Shown here piece after piece: positions 1 through 7,527 of a stretch of DNA of 20,667 bases (positions are counted from its first letter, which is position 1; each line of letters opens with the position of its first letter). The stretch lies in IMG/VR virus record IMGVR_UViG_3300033144_006271, positions 1 to 20,667 of that record; one strand, 5' to 3'. The notes beneath the pieces are model-generated. The model was not told the DNA's origin. It did not search any database and worked only from the letters and a program-made list of their open reading frames with translations. The translations under genes were made by a program, and so were the position numbers. This DNA comes from a virus.

Positions 1-2
1 GG

Positions 3-116
3 GCCGACGAGGGAATGCTCTGGCTTTATTTCGATTCCGAAGAATGCCTTGGAAGGCCCCTCCGAGACATCGTTTATGTGGAAAGCGAGCCAGTCAAGAG
101 CGAGGAGAAAGAGTAG
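3..116 (+). CDS. 3' end of an unidentified phage gene (partial)
   Basis: The reading frame is open from the left edge of the window and ends at TAG 114-116. The visible 37 residues are acidic toward the end and include LWLYFDSEECLGRPLRDIVY. The stop overlaps the GTG start of the next gene by one base (TAGTG), the tight junction seen throughout this operon, which supports it being a real translated 3' end. In Mu-like phages the genes just before the TraR-type protein are often lysis or small accessory genes, but nothing visible identifies this one. I do not recognise the family. Confidence 0.5.
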   Translation, partial: ADEGMLWLYFDSEECLGRPLRDIVYVESEPVKSEEKE

Positions 117-361
117 TGGCGGACATCGGGGACGTGGCGCTCAAGGAAACGGAAGTTCACGACAATGCCGCCCTGTCGGTCCACCGCAGCCGGAACGGCA
201 TCGAGACGCCGGAATATCGAGGCACGCGGCGGATCTGCCTGGGCTGCAAAAAGCCGATCCCGGAGAGGCAACTGGTGGCCGAACCGAACGCTGTTAGGTG
301 CGTGCCATGCCAGGCAACTCATGACGAAAAGGAAAAGAGGGGGGAGCAATGGAAACGCTAG
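116..361 (+). CDS. TraR/DksA-type C4 zinc finger protein
   Basis: A small protein of 81 residues with a C-terminal C4 zinc finger: Cys41-x2-Cys44 and Cys62-x2-Cys65, in the context CLGCKKPIPERQLVAEPNAV then RCVPCQ. This is the signature of the TraR/DksA family. Known members bind the secondary channel of RNA polymerase and alter promoter choice; phage and plasmid versions are short and lack the long coiled coil. I chose the GTG at 116 because AGGAG lies about 8 bases upstream (around 103-107) and because it joins the upstream stop. The frame also has an ATG at 44, but that would overlap the upstream gene by over 70 bases. Mu-like late operons often carry such a gene just before the terminase genes. 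The family call is secure; its target here is inferred. Confidence 0.85.
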   Translation: MADIGDVALKETEVHDNAALSVHRSRNGIETPEYRGTRRICLGCKKPIPERQLVAEPNAVRCVPCQATHDEKEKRGEQWKR

Positions 362-666
362 GAAACATGGCTATTCTCGAACTGCTCAGCAAGTTCGGCC
401 TTATCGGACTCATCCTCTTTTTGTGGTGGTACGACCAGCGTACACGGGACCGGCAGGATGAGAGACACCGGCAAGGCCTCGCCGCAATACTGGATCGATA
501 TGACAAAGACATGATGGAGGTCCGAGGCATGTACGAGCGAAACGCCTCTCTCTGCCGTGACTATGCGGATATATCCAAAGACTACAAGGAGTTGATTATC
601 CTGAATACCCAGGCCATGACCAGACTGACCGACATTATGACTGTCATAAAGGAGCGGATACAATGA
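349..666 (+). CDS. single-TM coiled-coil phage protein (Mu gp25/DUF2730-like)
   Basis: A protein of 105 residues. Residues about 8-27 (ILELLSKFGLIGLILFLWWY) form one hydrophobic membrane segment. The remainder is charged and helical, with a run rich in Asp/Glu/Arg that looks like a coiled coil. The start at 349 follows a strong purine tract (GGGGGGAG, about 338-345) and overlaps the upstream gene by 13 bases. The position before the terminase genes and the TM-plus-coil layout match the Mu gp25-type (DUF2730) proteins of unknown function. An i-spanin or another lysis-related membrane role is possible, because the topology (short N-terminus, TM, long soluble coil) would fit. No outer spanin partner is visible, so I leave the function open. 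Confidence 0.6.
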   Translation: METLGNMAILELLSKFGLIGLILFLWWYDQRTRDRQDERHRQGLAAILDRYDKDMMEVRGMYERNASLCRDYADISKDYKELIILNTQAMTRLTDIMTVIKERIQ

Positions 667-908
667 GCGAACGCTTGAAACATCTCGGACGCCTGGAGGA
701 ACAAAAGCTACGGGCCGAGGAGCTCCGAATCAAGATGCGGGGTCTGATAGAGTCTCAGCGGGAGCATCTGGATCCGTTTGAAAAACACGAGAATCTCGAT
801 ACGGAGATCATTGCGAGCCAGGCGTTGGAACTTGCCACGATCAAGATCGAATACGTCGGCATCCTGGACGAGATGAAGGCGATCGAGAAGGCATTGGGAA
901 GGCTGTAA
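663..908 (+). CDS. small coiled-coil phage protein (Mu gp26-position)
   Basis: A protein of 81 residues, almost wholly charged and helical, with heptad-like Leu/Ile spacing (for example EEQKLRAEELRIKMRGLIES). It contains no cysteine and no membrane segment. It starts in an ATGA overlap with the upstream gene, and its TAA overlaps the ATG of the small terminase gene (TAATG). Mu-like phages have a small helical protein (gp26) at this position. I recognise the position and shape but not a domain, and no function can be given. Confidence 0.65.
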   Translation: MSERLKHLGRLEEQKLRAEELRIKMRGLIESQREHLDPFEKHENLDTEIIASQALELATIKIEYVGILDEMKAIEKALGRL

Positions 909-1321
909 TGGCATCGGAAATACCCTGGGAGATCCGCGAAGAAGCGGAGGGACTCTACATCATTGACGGCCTCACATTTGAGGCCGTGGCAGCCAAGCTC
1001 GATGTTGCCGTCAATACACTAAAAGGCTGGGCAAAAGCTGAGGGGTGGCGGGAGCGCCGTTACGAATACCGCAGCAGCCGCCGACGGATCGAGGAAAAAA
1101 CGCAAAAACTACGGCTGGCCTTGGTGGATAACGCGATTAACGATCCTGGCAGCCCGTTGGCCGCGTATGCGTTTGCCAGGGTAGAACAACTCATCATCGA
1201 AAAACAGAAGAAAAAAGCCACAGTCACGGCGGCAGATGTTGAAAAAATAGCGAAAAAGGGTGGCCTGTCCGATGATGCCGCCGCGCAGATACGGCAAAAA
1301 ATACTGGGAATCACGGAATAA
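908..1321 (+). CDS. phage terminase small subunit (DUF1804 / Mu gp27-like)
   Basis: A protein of 137 residues. The N-terminal third (about residues 8-45) is a helix-turn-helix: IREEAEGLYIIDGLTFEAVA followed by AAKLDVAVNTLKGWAKAEGW, the layout typical of phage small terminases that recognise packaging DNA. Basic residues follow (RERRYEYRSSRRRIEEK). The C-terminal half is helical and Ala-rich, likely for oligomerisation and contact with the large subunit. The gene sits directly before the large terminase gene, 3 bases between TAA and ATG. In transposable phages packaging starts near the left phage end by a headful mechanism, so this protein would choose that site. The DUF1804/gp27 assignment rests on position and the HTH pattern. 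Confidence 0.75.
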   Translation: MASEIPWEIREEAEGLYIIDGLTFEAVAAKLDVAVNTLKGWAKAEGWRERRYEYRSSRRRIEEKTQKLRLALVDNAINDPGSPLAAYAFARVEQLIIEKQKKKATVTAADVEKIAKKGGLSDDAAAQIRQKILGITE

Positions 1322-1324
1322 CGT

Positions 1325-2815
1325 ATGCCCGAACATATGAGAGAAAATCGATCAAACCGGACCCCAATGGTGCTCTTGCCATATCAACAGCGGTGGTGTG
1401 CCGATCTCTCGCCTGTGAAAGTGGATGAAAAATCCCGCCGTGTCGGGTTGACCTGGGCTGAGGCCGCTGATGATACGCTGCTCGCCTCGCAGACGACCGG
1501 AATGGATGTCTGGTATGTCGGCTACAATAAGGACATGGCTCTGGAGTTTATCGAGGACTGCGCCGACTGGGCACGATTCTACAACCTCGCAGCGGCCGAA
1601 ATCGAGGAGATGGTTATTGATGAAGACGGCCGCGAGATACAGTCATTCCGGATCCGTTTCCCCTCGGGCTGGAAAATAATGGCACTATCATCCCGGCCTG
1701 CAAACCTGCGAGGGAAGCAAGGAAAAATTGTAATTGACGAGGCCGCGTTTCACGAAGATCTGGCCGGTCTCCTGAAAGCCGCGATCGCCATGCTTATGTG
1801 GGGCGGGCGCGTGGTGATTATATCCACACACAACGGCGACGACAACCCGTTCAACGGCCTGATCAACGACATCCGGGCGGGTAAAAAGCCCTATGCGCTA
1901 CACCGCACCACCATCGATGACGCACTGGCCGAGGGACTTTACCAGCGCATCTGCCTGCGAAAAGGTGTGGAATGGACCGCCGAAAACGAGGCCGCCTGGC
2001 GTGCCTCGCTTATCGAGTACTATGGCGACGATGCCGACGAGGAGCTGCTCTGCATCCCCTCCCAGGGATCCGGGGTCTATCTGACGCGGGCGCTGGTGGA
2101 AACGTGTATGTTCTGTGAGATTCCGGTGGTCCGCTACGAGCAGAAGGCGACATTCGCCGAGCTGGCCGACCATATCCGATACGGCGAGGTGAAAGACTGG
2201 TGCGAGGAATTTCTCGCGCCGCACCTGGAGGATCTGGATCCGAAACGGCGTTCGTATTTTGGCGAGGACTTCGGGCGCACCGGCGACCTGACCGTCATCA
2301 CGCCACTGTTGGAGCAGCAGGATGTGACCTATCGCGCGCCGTTTCAGCTCGAGCTGCGGAATATCCCGTTCAAACAGCAGGAGCAGATTTTGTACTACGT
2401 TGTCGATCGGCTGCCCCGGTTTTCGCACGGGGCGCTGGACGCGCGCGGCAACGGCCAGTACCTGGCAGAGGTCGCCATGCAGAAATACGGCGCCGCGAGG
2501 ATCAGCCAGGTCATGCTCTCGGAGAGCTGGTATCGGGAAAACATGCCGCCCCTGAAAGCGGCGTTTGAGGACCGGACGATCGCAATCCCGCGCGACGCGG
2601 ACACCCTGGACGACTACCGGGCGTTTCGAATGGTCAAGGGTATCGCAAAGATTCCGGACAAGAAAAACGTCGGCACCGACAAAAAACAGCGGCACGGCGA
2701 CGCGGGCGTCGCCGGCGCCCTGGCATGGTTCGCCACCAGGCAGGAAGGCGGCGGCCCGATAGAATACGAGACCGTCACCGAGCGCCGGGGTCTGACCGGC
2801 AGAGGAGCATATTGA
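1325..2815 (+). CDS. phage terminase large subunit (Mu gp28-like)
   Basis: A protein of 496 residues, close to the usual length of Mu gp28-type terminases. The ATPase half shows a non-classical Walker A at about 36-45 (KSRRVGLTWA, no GKT/S, as is usual in this family), Walker B at 135-140 (IVIDEA, Asp138-Glu139) and coupling motif III near 164-170 (VIISTHN). The nuclease half has the expected RNase H-like acidic residues at Asp315 (GEDFGRTGD), Asp372 (ALDARGNG) and Asp459 (HGDAGVAGALAW). It pumps DNA into the prohead through the portal and cuts it when the head is full. The ATG at 1325 has a poor ribosome binding site, so an ATG at 1337 is an alternative. The stop overlaps the portal start (TGATG). 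Confidence 0.92.
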   Translation: MPEHMRENRSNRTPMVLLPYQQRWCADLSPVKVDEKSRRVGLTWAEAADDTLLASQTTGMDVWYVGYNKDMALEFIEDCADWARFYNLAAAEIEEMVIDEDGREIQSFRIRFPSGWKIMALSSRPANLRGKQGKIVIDEAAFHEDLAGLLKAAIAMLMWGGRVVIISTHNGDDNPFNGLINDIRAGKKPYALHRTTIDDALAEGLYQRICLRKGVEWTAENEAAWRASLIEYYGDDADEELLCIPSQGSGVYLTRALVETCMFCEIPVVRYEQKATFAELADHIRYGEVKDWCEEFLAPHLEDLDPKRRSYFGEDFGRTGDLTVITPLLEQQDVTYRAPFQLELRNIPFKQQEQILYYVVDRLPRFSHGALDARGNGQYLAEVAMQKYGAARISQVMLSESWYRENMPPLKAAFEDRTIAIPRDADTLDDYRAFRMVKGIAKIPDKKNVGTDKKQRHGDAGVAGALAWFATRQEGGGPIEYETVTERRGLTGRGAY

Positions 2816-4386
2816 TGTTACTGGATCAATTCGGGCGACCGATTGCAAAGATGGAGAAACAGCCCGAGCGGCGCGAGATCGCCGTGGCGGCGGTGCGCGA
2901 CCGCTACAGTTTGTACCCCAGTTCCGGACTCACGCCGGTCAAGCTGGCGGGCATCTTCAGGGAGGCTGACAGCGGCAGTGTCTATCGCCAGGCCGAGCTG
3001 TTCGAGGAGATGGAGGAAAAAGACACCCACCTCTTTGCCGAATTCCAGACCCGCAAGAATGCCGTCCTCGGCCTGGATTACGATATCGATCCGTACGACT
3101 CCAGCCCTGAAGCTAAAAAGATAGCCGAATTCTGCGCCGACGTCCTGTTCAACCTGCCGTCATTCGAGGAGTCGCAGCTCGATTCCCTGGACGCCATCCC
3201 GAAGGGATATTCCATGCAGGAGATCATCTGGGACGTCGTGGGCGGAAAGGCCGTGATTGCCGGGCTCAAGTGGATCCACGCGAAAAAGGCCGTGTTTACC
3301 GACTTCGGGAAAGGCATGTGGGAGCCGGCGGTCAAAATTCCCCGAGTCGCCACCGAGGCCGAACCGATCAACGGCGAGGACCTTCCGCCCTTCAAACTCG
3401 TCTATCACCGCTACAAGGCCCGATCGGGATACGACACCCGCGCGGGGATCCTCCGCACCTGTGCCTGGATGTACCTGTTCAAAAACTACGGGATCAAGGA
3501 CTGGGTCGCGTTCGCCGAGGTGTTCGGCATGCCGCTGCGCCTGGGCAAATACGACTCGGGCGCGAGCAAGGACGATAAGGACGCGCTGAAGCTGGCCATC
3601 CAGTCCCTGGGCTCCGACGCTGCCGGGATCATATCGAAAAACACGGAGATCGAATTTATCGAGGCCGTCAAGGGCGCGCCGAAAGACAACATATTTGAGA
3701 ACCTGGCGAACTTCTGCAACCGGGAAATGTCGAAGGCCATCCTCGGCCAGACCGCGACCTCGGAAGGGACGCCCGGCAAACTCGGCGCGGACGACGCGCA
3801 GTCCGCGGTCCGTCAGGACCTCATCGAGTCCGACGCGGGTTCCCTGGCAAACACAAACCGGTTCCAGGTCCTGCGCCCGCTGGTCGGCTATAATTTTGGA
3901 TGGGACAAGCCCCTTCCCTGGTACCGGATTAAGTACGAAAGCCCGGAGGATCTCAAATATCTCTCCGACGTGTACGAAAAACTGCACAAAATCAATTATC
4001 CGCTCTCGGCGAAGCACGTATCGGAGCGGTTCGGCGTGCCCCTGCCCGACCCGAAAGACAGGGACGATTTCATCCTCCCGGCGCAGACCGGGCCGGAGGC
4101 GTTCAAAACGAACCGCGTGGTCGCCAAAAACCGCCAATTCTCGCCCGAGCAGGAGGCGCTGGAGGGTCTGGTCGCCCGGACGGGCAAAGAGGCGCCTGGG
4201 GCCACACAGGGCCTCCTGGAGCCGATTCGTGAACTTATCATGACAGCCGGGTCCCTGACCGAGATCCGCGACGGGATATATGCACTCTATTCCGAGATGG
4301 ATCCCCGCGCACTGGAGGACCTCGTCGCGAGGGCAATATACACGGCCGACCTGTACGGCAGGGCAACAATTGAGGAGAAAAAGTGA
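2815..4386 (+). CDS. portal protein (DUF935, Mu gp29-like)
   Basis: A protein of 523 residues from the ATG at 2815. That start overlaps the terminase stop and is preceded by AGAGGAGC at about 2801-2808; the open frame extends further up to 2725, but only inside the terminase gene. Family features include HLFAEFQTRKNAVLGLDYDI, a GYSMQEIIWD segment, AWMYLFKNYGIKDWVAFAEV, and the late GQTATSEGTPGKLGADDAQS run that is very typical of DUF935 portals. The portal forms the dodecameric ring at one head vertex through which DNA enters and leaves and to which the tail attaches. Its stop (TGA 4384-4386) overlaps the GTG start of the MuF gene. Confidence 0.92.
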   Translation: MLLDQFGRPIAKMEKQPERREIAVAAVRDRYSLYPSSGLTPVKLAGIFREADSGSVYRQAELFEEMEEKDTHLFAEFQTRKNAVLGLDYDIDPYDSSPEAKKIAEFCADVLFNLPSFEESQLDSLDAIPKGYSMQEIIWDVVGGKAVIAGLKWIHAKKAVFTDFGKGMWEPAVKIPRVATEAEPINGEDLPPFKLVYHRYKARSGYDTRAGILRTCAWMYLFKNYGIKDWVAFAEVFGMPLRLGKYDSGASKDDKDALKLAIQSLGSDAAGIISKNTEIEFIEAVKGAPKDNIFENLANFCNREMSKAILGQTATSEGTPGKLGADDAQSAVRQDLIESDAGSLANTNRFQVLRPLVGYNFGWDKPLPWYRIKYESPEDLKYLSDVYEKLHKINYPLSAKHVSERFGVPLPDPKDRDDFILPAQTGPEAFKTNRVVAKNRQFSPEQEALEGLVARTGKEAPGATQGLLEPIRELIMTAGSLTEIRDGIYALYSEMDPRALEDLVARAIYTADLYGRATIEEKK

Positions 4387-5141
4387 ATTTAGACGGCCCG
4401 AACATAGTTCTCGAACCGGTCCCGTTCGACGAGGCAATCGAATACTTCGGCGCGCGGATCCCGATGACGGCGGAGCGTTTTGCGGCCCTCTCGACCCAGG
4501 CGTTGACCACGGCATTCATGGTCGGGGGCGTCGCCCGGATGGACCTGGTCGAAGGCATCCACGGGGCAGTCCTTTCTGCGATCGAATCGGGTGAGACTCT
4601 GGCCGATTTCCGGGGGCGCGTGGACGACCTGTTCGCCGCCCAGGGATTCACGGCGGCCGATAAGGGCCTCGGTGCGTGGAGGATGGAGACGATCTTTCGG
4701 ACGAACGTCCAGACGGCATACAGCGTCGGCCGATATGAGCAGATGGTCGACATGCAGGAAGAATTTCCATACTGGGAATATGACGCCGTGAACGACGGAA
4801 ATACCCGTCCCGAGCATGCCGCGCTCGATGGCAAGGTCTTCCCGGCGGACCATCCGTTCTGGGACACATGGTATGTGCCAAATGGTTACAACTGCAGATG
4901 CGGCGTGAATCCCGTACACAAATTTGCGGCCGAGGAAGAGGGACTCAAGATTGAGACCGACGACCCGACAGGGAAGCTGATCGAGCCGATCGACGCCGCC
5001 GGGAATAAGCTCCCGGCCCGGCCGCTGATGCCGGATCCTGGATTCGCCACGAACCCGGCGAAACAGCCCTGGCAGCCGGATCTCGACAAGTATCCGGCCG
5101 GGCTGAGAAAGCAATACGAGCAGGAGGAAAAAAACAGATGA
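4383..5141 (+). CDS. head morphogenesis protein, MuF family (Mu gp30-like)
   Basis: A protein of 252 residues. The MuF core lies in the middle: RTNVQTAYSVGR at 106-117, then NDGNTRPEHAALDGKVFP and a Trp/Pro/Cys ending WYVPNGYNCRCGV with Cys171 and Cys173. Mu gpF is a minor head protein needed for head assembly and found inside virions in low copy. There is no C-terminal toxin domain, since the protein ends soon after the core in a Pro-rich, charged tail. It uses GTG at 4383 with GAGGAG at about 4372-4377, in a GTGA overlap with the portal stop. It is followed by the protease gene, the standard Mu order F then I, but gene G is missing here and appears later at 9256. Confidence 0.88.
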   Translation: MNLDGPNIVLEPVPFDEAIEYFGARIPMTAERFAALSTQALTTAFMVGGVARMDLVEGIHGAVLSAIESGETLADFRGRVDDLFAAQGFTAADKGLGAWRMETIFRTNVQTAYSVGRYEQMVDMQEEFPYWEYDAVNDGNTRPEHAALDGKVFPADHPFWDTWYVPNGYNCRCGVNPVHKFAAEEEGLKIETDDPTGKLIEPIDAAGNKLPARPLMPDPGFATNPAKQPWQPDLDKYPAGLRKQYEQEEKNR

Positions 5142-6184
5142 AGCTCTATGCGCTTGTAAAAGAAATCGATGGTGTGCCGACCGAGTTCCAGCTGCTGCAG
5201 TTTGGCGAGATATCGCTCGACGGCCGGAAAAACCCGGCCGTATTGGACGAGGCCGGGATGAAGGAAATCATCGCACAGTTCGAATCCCGCGGGAACGACA
5301 TGGTCATCGACTACGAGCACCAAACACTCGCGGGAACGCAGGCCCCGGCGGCCGGATGGATAAAACGGCTTGTCGATAAGGGCCAGGAGGGATTGTGGGC
5401 GGTCGTGGAGTGGACCGACAAGGCGAAGGAATATCTCAAGAATCGGGAATACCGGTATTTTTCGCCGGTCATGTGGATCCACAAGACGACGCACAGGGTC
5501 GAGAACATCGAGAATGTCGCCCTGACAAACTATCCGAGGATAAACAACATAAACCCGATCATGGCAAAAATGAACCATGATCACAACGAGGAGGATGATG
5601 ATATGGACAAAATCAGAGAGATGTTGAAGCTGGCGGCGAAAGCAACCGCCGAGGAAATCGAAGAGGGGGTGGCGCTGCTGGTGCTCAAAAGCGCTGACCA
5701 GGAAACGAAACTCGCGGCAGCGCTGGCGACAGCGGAGAACGCGGCGAAGGTCGTCGCCTGCAAGGCTGTGATGACGGCCCTCGGGGCGGACGAGAAGGCA
5801 ACCGCCGACGATCTCGTCAAGATCATCACGGGCATAAAGGCCCTGGAAACCCCGGCTCAGAAACTGAGCCTGAAGGTCCAGGAACTGGAAGGGATCATCA
5901 ACGCCGGAGTGACAGAGAACCTCGTCCAGGAGGCCCTCAAAACCGGCCGAACGTCGCCGGCGGAACTGGAGGCGTGGGGTACTGATCTGGCAAAAAACTC
6001 GCCGGATCAGTTTAAGAAGATCGTGCTGTCCCGGACGCCGGGAAGCGTGATCCCGCTCGACAAGCTCTCTGTGTCGCACGTAAAGGCCGGAGATCTGCCC
6101 GACGAGGTGCAAAAGGAGATCAACAAGCAGATGGGGATCTCCGACGAGACGTTCCAGAAATACGGCCCGAAAAAGGCCGACTGA
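5138..6184 (+). CDS. prohead protease with C-terminal scaffold (Mu gpI-like)
   Basis: A protein of 348 residues of the Mu gpI family. The N-terminal ~145 residues form the protease: the conserved VIDYEHQT with His61, and YFSP with Ser109 as the probable nucleophile. An acidic linker follows (HDHNEEDDD), and then an Ala/Glu/Lys-rich helical region that looks like scaffold. In Mu the protease removes the scaffold and trims head proteins during maturation. AGGAGG at 5122-5127 precedes the ATG, which overlaps the MuF stop (ATGA). A strong internal start gives the scaffold alone (see the 5603-6184 entry). Its TGA lies inside the first unit of a tandem heptamer repeat. Confidence 0.88.
   Translation: MKLYALVKEIDGVPTEFQLLQFGEISLDGRKNPAVLDEAGMKEIIAQFESRGNDMVIDYEHQTLAGTQAPAAGWIKRLVDKGQEGLWAVVEWTDKAKEYLKNREYRYFSPVMWIHKTTHRVENIENVALTNYPRINNINPIMAKMNHDHNEEDDDMDKIREMLKLAAKATAEEIEEGVALLVLKSADQETKLAAALATAENAAKVVACKAVMTALGADEKATADDLVKIITGIKALETPAQKLSLKVQELEGIINAGVTENLVQEALKTGRTSPAELEAWGTDLAKNSPDQFKKIVLSRTPGSVIPLDKLSVSHVKAGDLPDEVQKEINKQMGISDETFQKYGPKKAD
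5588..5594 (+). promoter_or_regulatory. internal ribosome binding site for the scaffold
   Basis: GAGGAGG inside the protease gene lies eight bases before an in-frame ATG at 5603. It is as strong as the site of the full-length gene, as needed for scaffold to be made in excess over protease. Confidence 0.6.
5603..6184 (+). CDS. nested scaffold protein (Mu gpZ-like, internal start in I)
   Basis: An in-frame ATG at 5603 (codon 156 of the protease gene) has a near-perfect ribosome binding site, GAGGAGG at 5588-5594, eight bases upstream. It would give a 193-residue product starting MDKIREMLKLAAKATAEEIE, exactly the helical scaffold part without the protease. Mu is known to make its scaffold (Z) this way from the 3' part of gene I. 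The internal start falls just after the acidic linker, at the natural domain boundary. The sequence shows the site; its use is inferred from Mu. Confidence 0.65.
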   Translation: MDKIREMLKLAAKATAEEIEEGVALLVLKSADQETKLAAALATAENAAKVVACKAVMTALGADEKATADDLVKIITGIKALETPAQKLSLKVQELEGIINAGVTENLVQEALKTGRTSPAELEAWGTDLAKNSPDQFKKIVLSRTPGSVIPLDKLSVSHVKAGDLPDEVQKEINKQMGISDETFQKYGPKKAD

Positions 6185-6243
6185 TCAGGGATCAGGGATC
6201 AGGGATCAGGGATTAGGGATTAGGGATTAGGGATTAGGGATTA
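6183..6243. repeat. tandem heptamer repeat, (GATCAGG)4(GATTAGG)4
   Basis: Four perfect copies of GATCAGG (6183-6210) are followed by four perfect copies of GATTAGG (6211-6238) and a partial GATTA. The two blocks differ by one C/T base. The stop codon of the protease gene (TGA 6182-6184) overlaps the first unit, so the array fills the gap before the decoration gene. A related, decayed tract recurs at 11670-11690. The function is unknown. Similar GGATTAGG strings are scattered through some deltaproteobacterial genomes, so this may be a host-type repeat captured by the phage. Confidence 0.9.
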
Positions 6244-6295
6244 ATCCATACCCCTTGATCCTGTAATCCTCAAAAAACACAGGAGGATACATAAC

Positions 6296-7462
6296 ATGAA
6301 AAGAATATCGAACATGAAGGGGAGCATATGGGTAGTGATGTTCATCGCCCTGCTGCTCATTGGATTCTGCGGCCCGGCCTGGGGAACGGCGCTGTCCGCG
6401 GACGTGAAAACCCAGTACACCGACGGGAAGCACATGGTCCTGTCGGTCGATGACGCCGATACCATATACGCCGGGGCGCTGGTAAGTGTCAACGCCGCCG
6501 GGTATGCCATCGCCGGGGCCGACACGGCGAGCACGATATTTGTGGGGATCGCCCGCGAGTATGTGGACAATTCCGACGGATCCGACGGTGACGAAACCGT
6601 GCTCGTGCAGCGGGCCGGGGTATTTAAAATGCTCCTCGGTACCGCGATAACCATCGCGAATATCGGGGATAATGTCTTCATCGCCGACGACGCGACCGTC
6701 GATCTGACGGCGAACGTGACGAATAACATCTACGTCGGGATCATCGCGAAATACATCGACACGACCCACGCCTGGGTAGACATCACTCCGGCGATCCAGC
6801 AGGCCGATGTGGCGACGCATATCGCCGACACCTCGGAGGCACACGCCGCGAGCGCTGTGTCGTTACTGGACTCCGGGACCTTTACCGCCACGGCAAATAT
6901 AGAGACGGCACTCGCGGAGATTTATCAGGGCCTGCTTACGGCCAAGGGAGTTATCCAGATCCCCATGCCGAACATTACCGATGCAGGGGTCGCCTTGGCT
7001 GCATTTTCGAACGCCGACGATCCTCTCCCTGGGTTCTGCCTCACGGCCGAAGGACTTGGCGTCCGCTGGAACAATCACGGGACACCGACGGCGGTAGCAG
7101 TGAAGGTAATAGTTCCGCCTGATGCGGACATCACTGCCGATATGACGCTCCATATCCTTGCAGCCAAGGTCGGGGCGACGGAGGGGGATGCCACAAAGTT
7201 CACAGTCGTGGCATACAACAACGTGGTGGCAGCTCTCTACGATGCAGACGCCGATTTCGGCGGGGATACTGACGCGATGGGAGGCGCCACTGCAACGAAG
7301 ACGGTGCAGCATGTGACCCTGACGCTGGCATTGGCCAACCTCACTGCCTATCCGGCGGCAATGGAGCTTACCCTCCAGCCCAAGGACGGGACCCTGGGCA
7401 CCGACGATGTGATCCTGCTGGCAGCATGGATCGAATATAAAAAGAAGATATTAACCAGCTAA
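6296..7462 (+). CDS. head decoration-like protein with N-terminal signal peptide
   Basis: A protein of 388 residues with three parts. Residues 1-30 are a textbook Sec signal peptide: basic MKR, a hydrophobic core IWVVMFIALLLIGF, and a likely cleavage after AWG at residue 30. Residues about 31-165 resemble small head decoration or cement proteins (DUF2190-like) of siphoviruses: a TDGK segment, repeated short beta strands (IYAGALVSVNAAGYAIAGAD) and IYVGIIAKYIDTTHAWVDIT. A HIADTSEAHAASAVS linker leads to a C-terminal beta-rich domain, possibly for surface display. AGGAGG at 6281-6286 supports the ATG at 6296. Position before the major capsid gene fits a capsid protein. A signal peptide on such a protein is very unusual. 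A Cys lies at residue 25, but Phe precedes it, so it is not a lipobox. Confidence 0.7.
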   Translation: MKRISNMKGSIWVVMFIALLLIGFCGPAWGTALSADVKTQYTDGKHMVLSVDDADTIYAGALVSVNAAGYAIAGADTASTIFVGIAREYVDNSDGSDGDETVLVQRAGVFKMLLGTAITIANIGDNVFIADDATVDLTANVTNNIYVGIIAKYIDTTHAWVDITPAIQQADVATHIADTSEAHAASAVSLLDSGTFTATANIETALAEIYQGLLTAKGVIQIPMPNITDAGVALAAFSNADDPLPGFCLTAEGLGVRWNNHGTPTAVAVKVIVPPDADITADMTLHILAAKVGATEGDATKFTVVAYNNVVAALYDADADFGGDTDAMGGATATKTVQHVTLTLALANLTAYPAAMELTLQPKDGTLGTDDVILLAAWIEYKKKILTS

Positions 7463-7527
7463 CGAGGCTTTCCAGTCTACCCCGACGGAACGCCATAACC
7501 GCTAACAGAGCATAAGGAGATAATGAT

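Noticed and set aside
1360-1457. Missing GKT/S Walker A in the large terminase as a sign of inactivation
   Set aside because: The SRRVGLTW form is the usual variant in Mu gp28-type terminases, and the other ATPase and nuclease residues are intact.
3160-4515. Long minus-strand ORF (451 codons) opposite the portal and MuF genes, and similar ones at 4886-6112 and 12151-13347
   Set aside because: They lie wholly opposite genes with clear phage homology, are Arg/Leu/Pro-rich as expected for the complement of GC-rich genes, and show no domain or suitable start.
6183-6243. Heptamer array as a CRISPR
   Set aside because: The units are seven bases and directly tandem with no spacers; there are no cas genes.
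6296-6373. Lipoprotein reading of the decoration protein (Cys at residue 25)
   Set aside because: Phe stands directly before the Cys and does not fit a lipobox; an ordinary signal peptidase site after AWG fits better.
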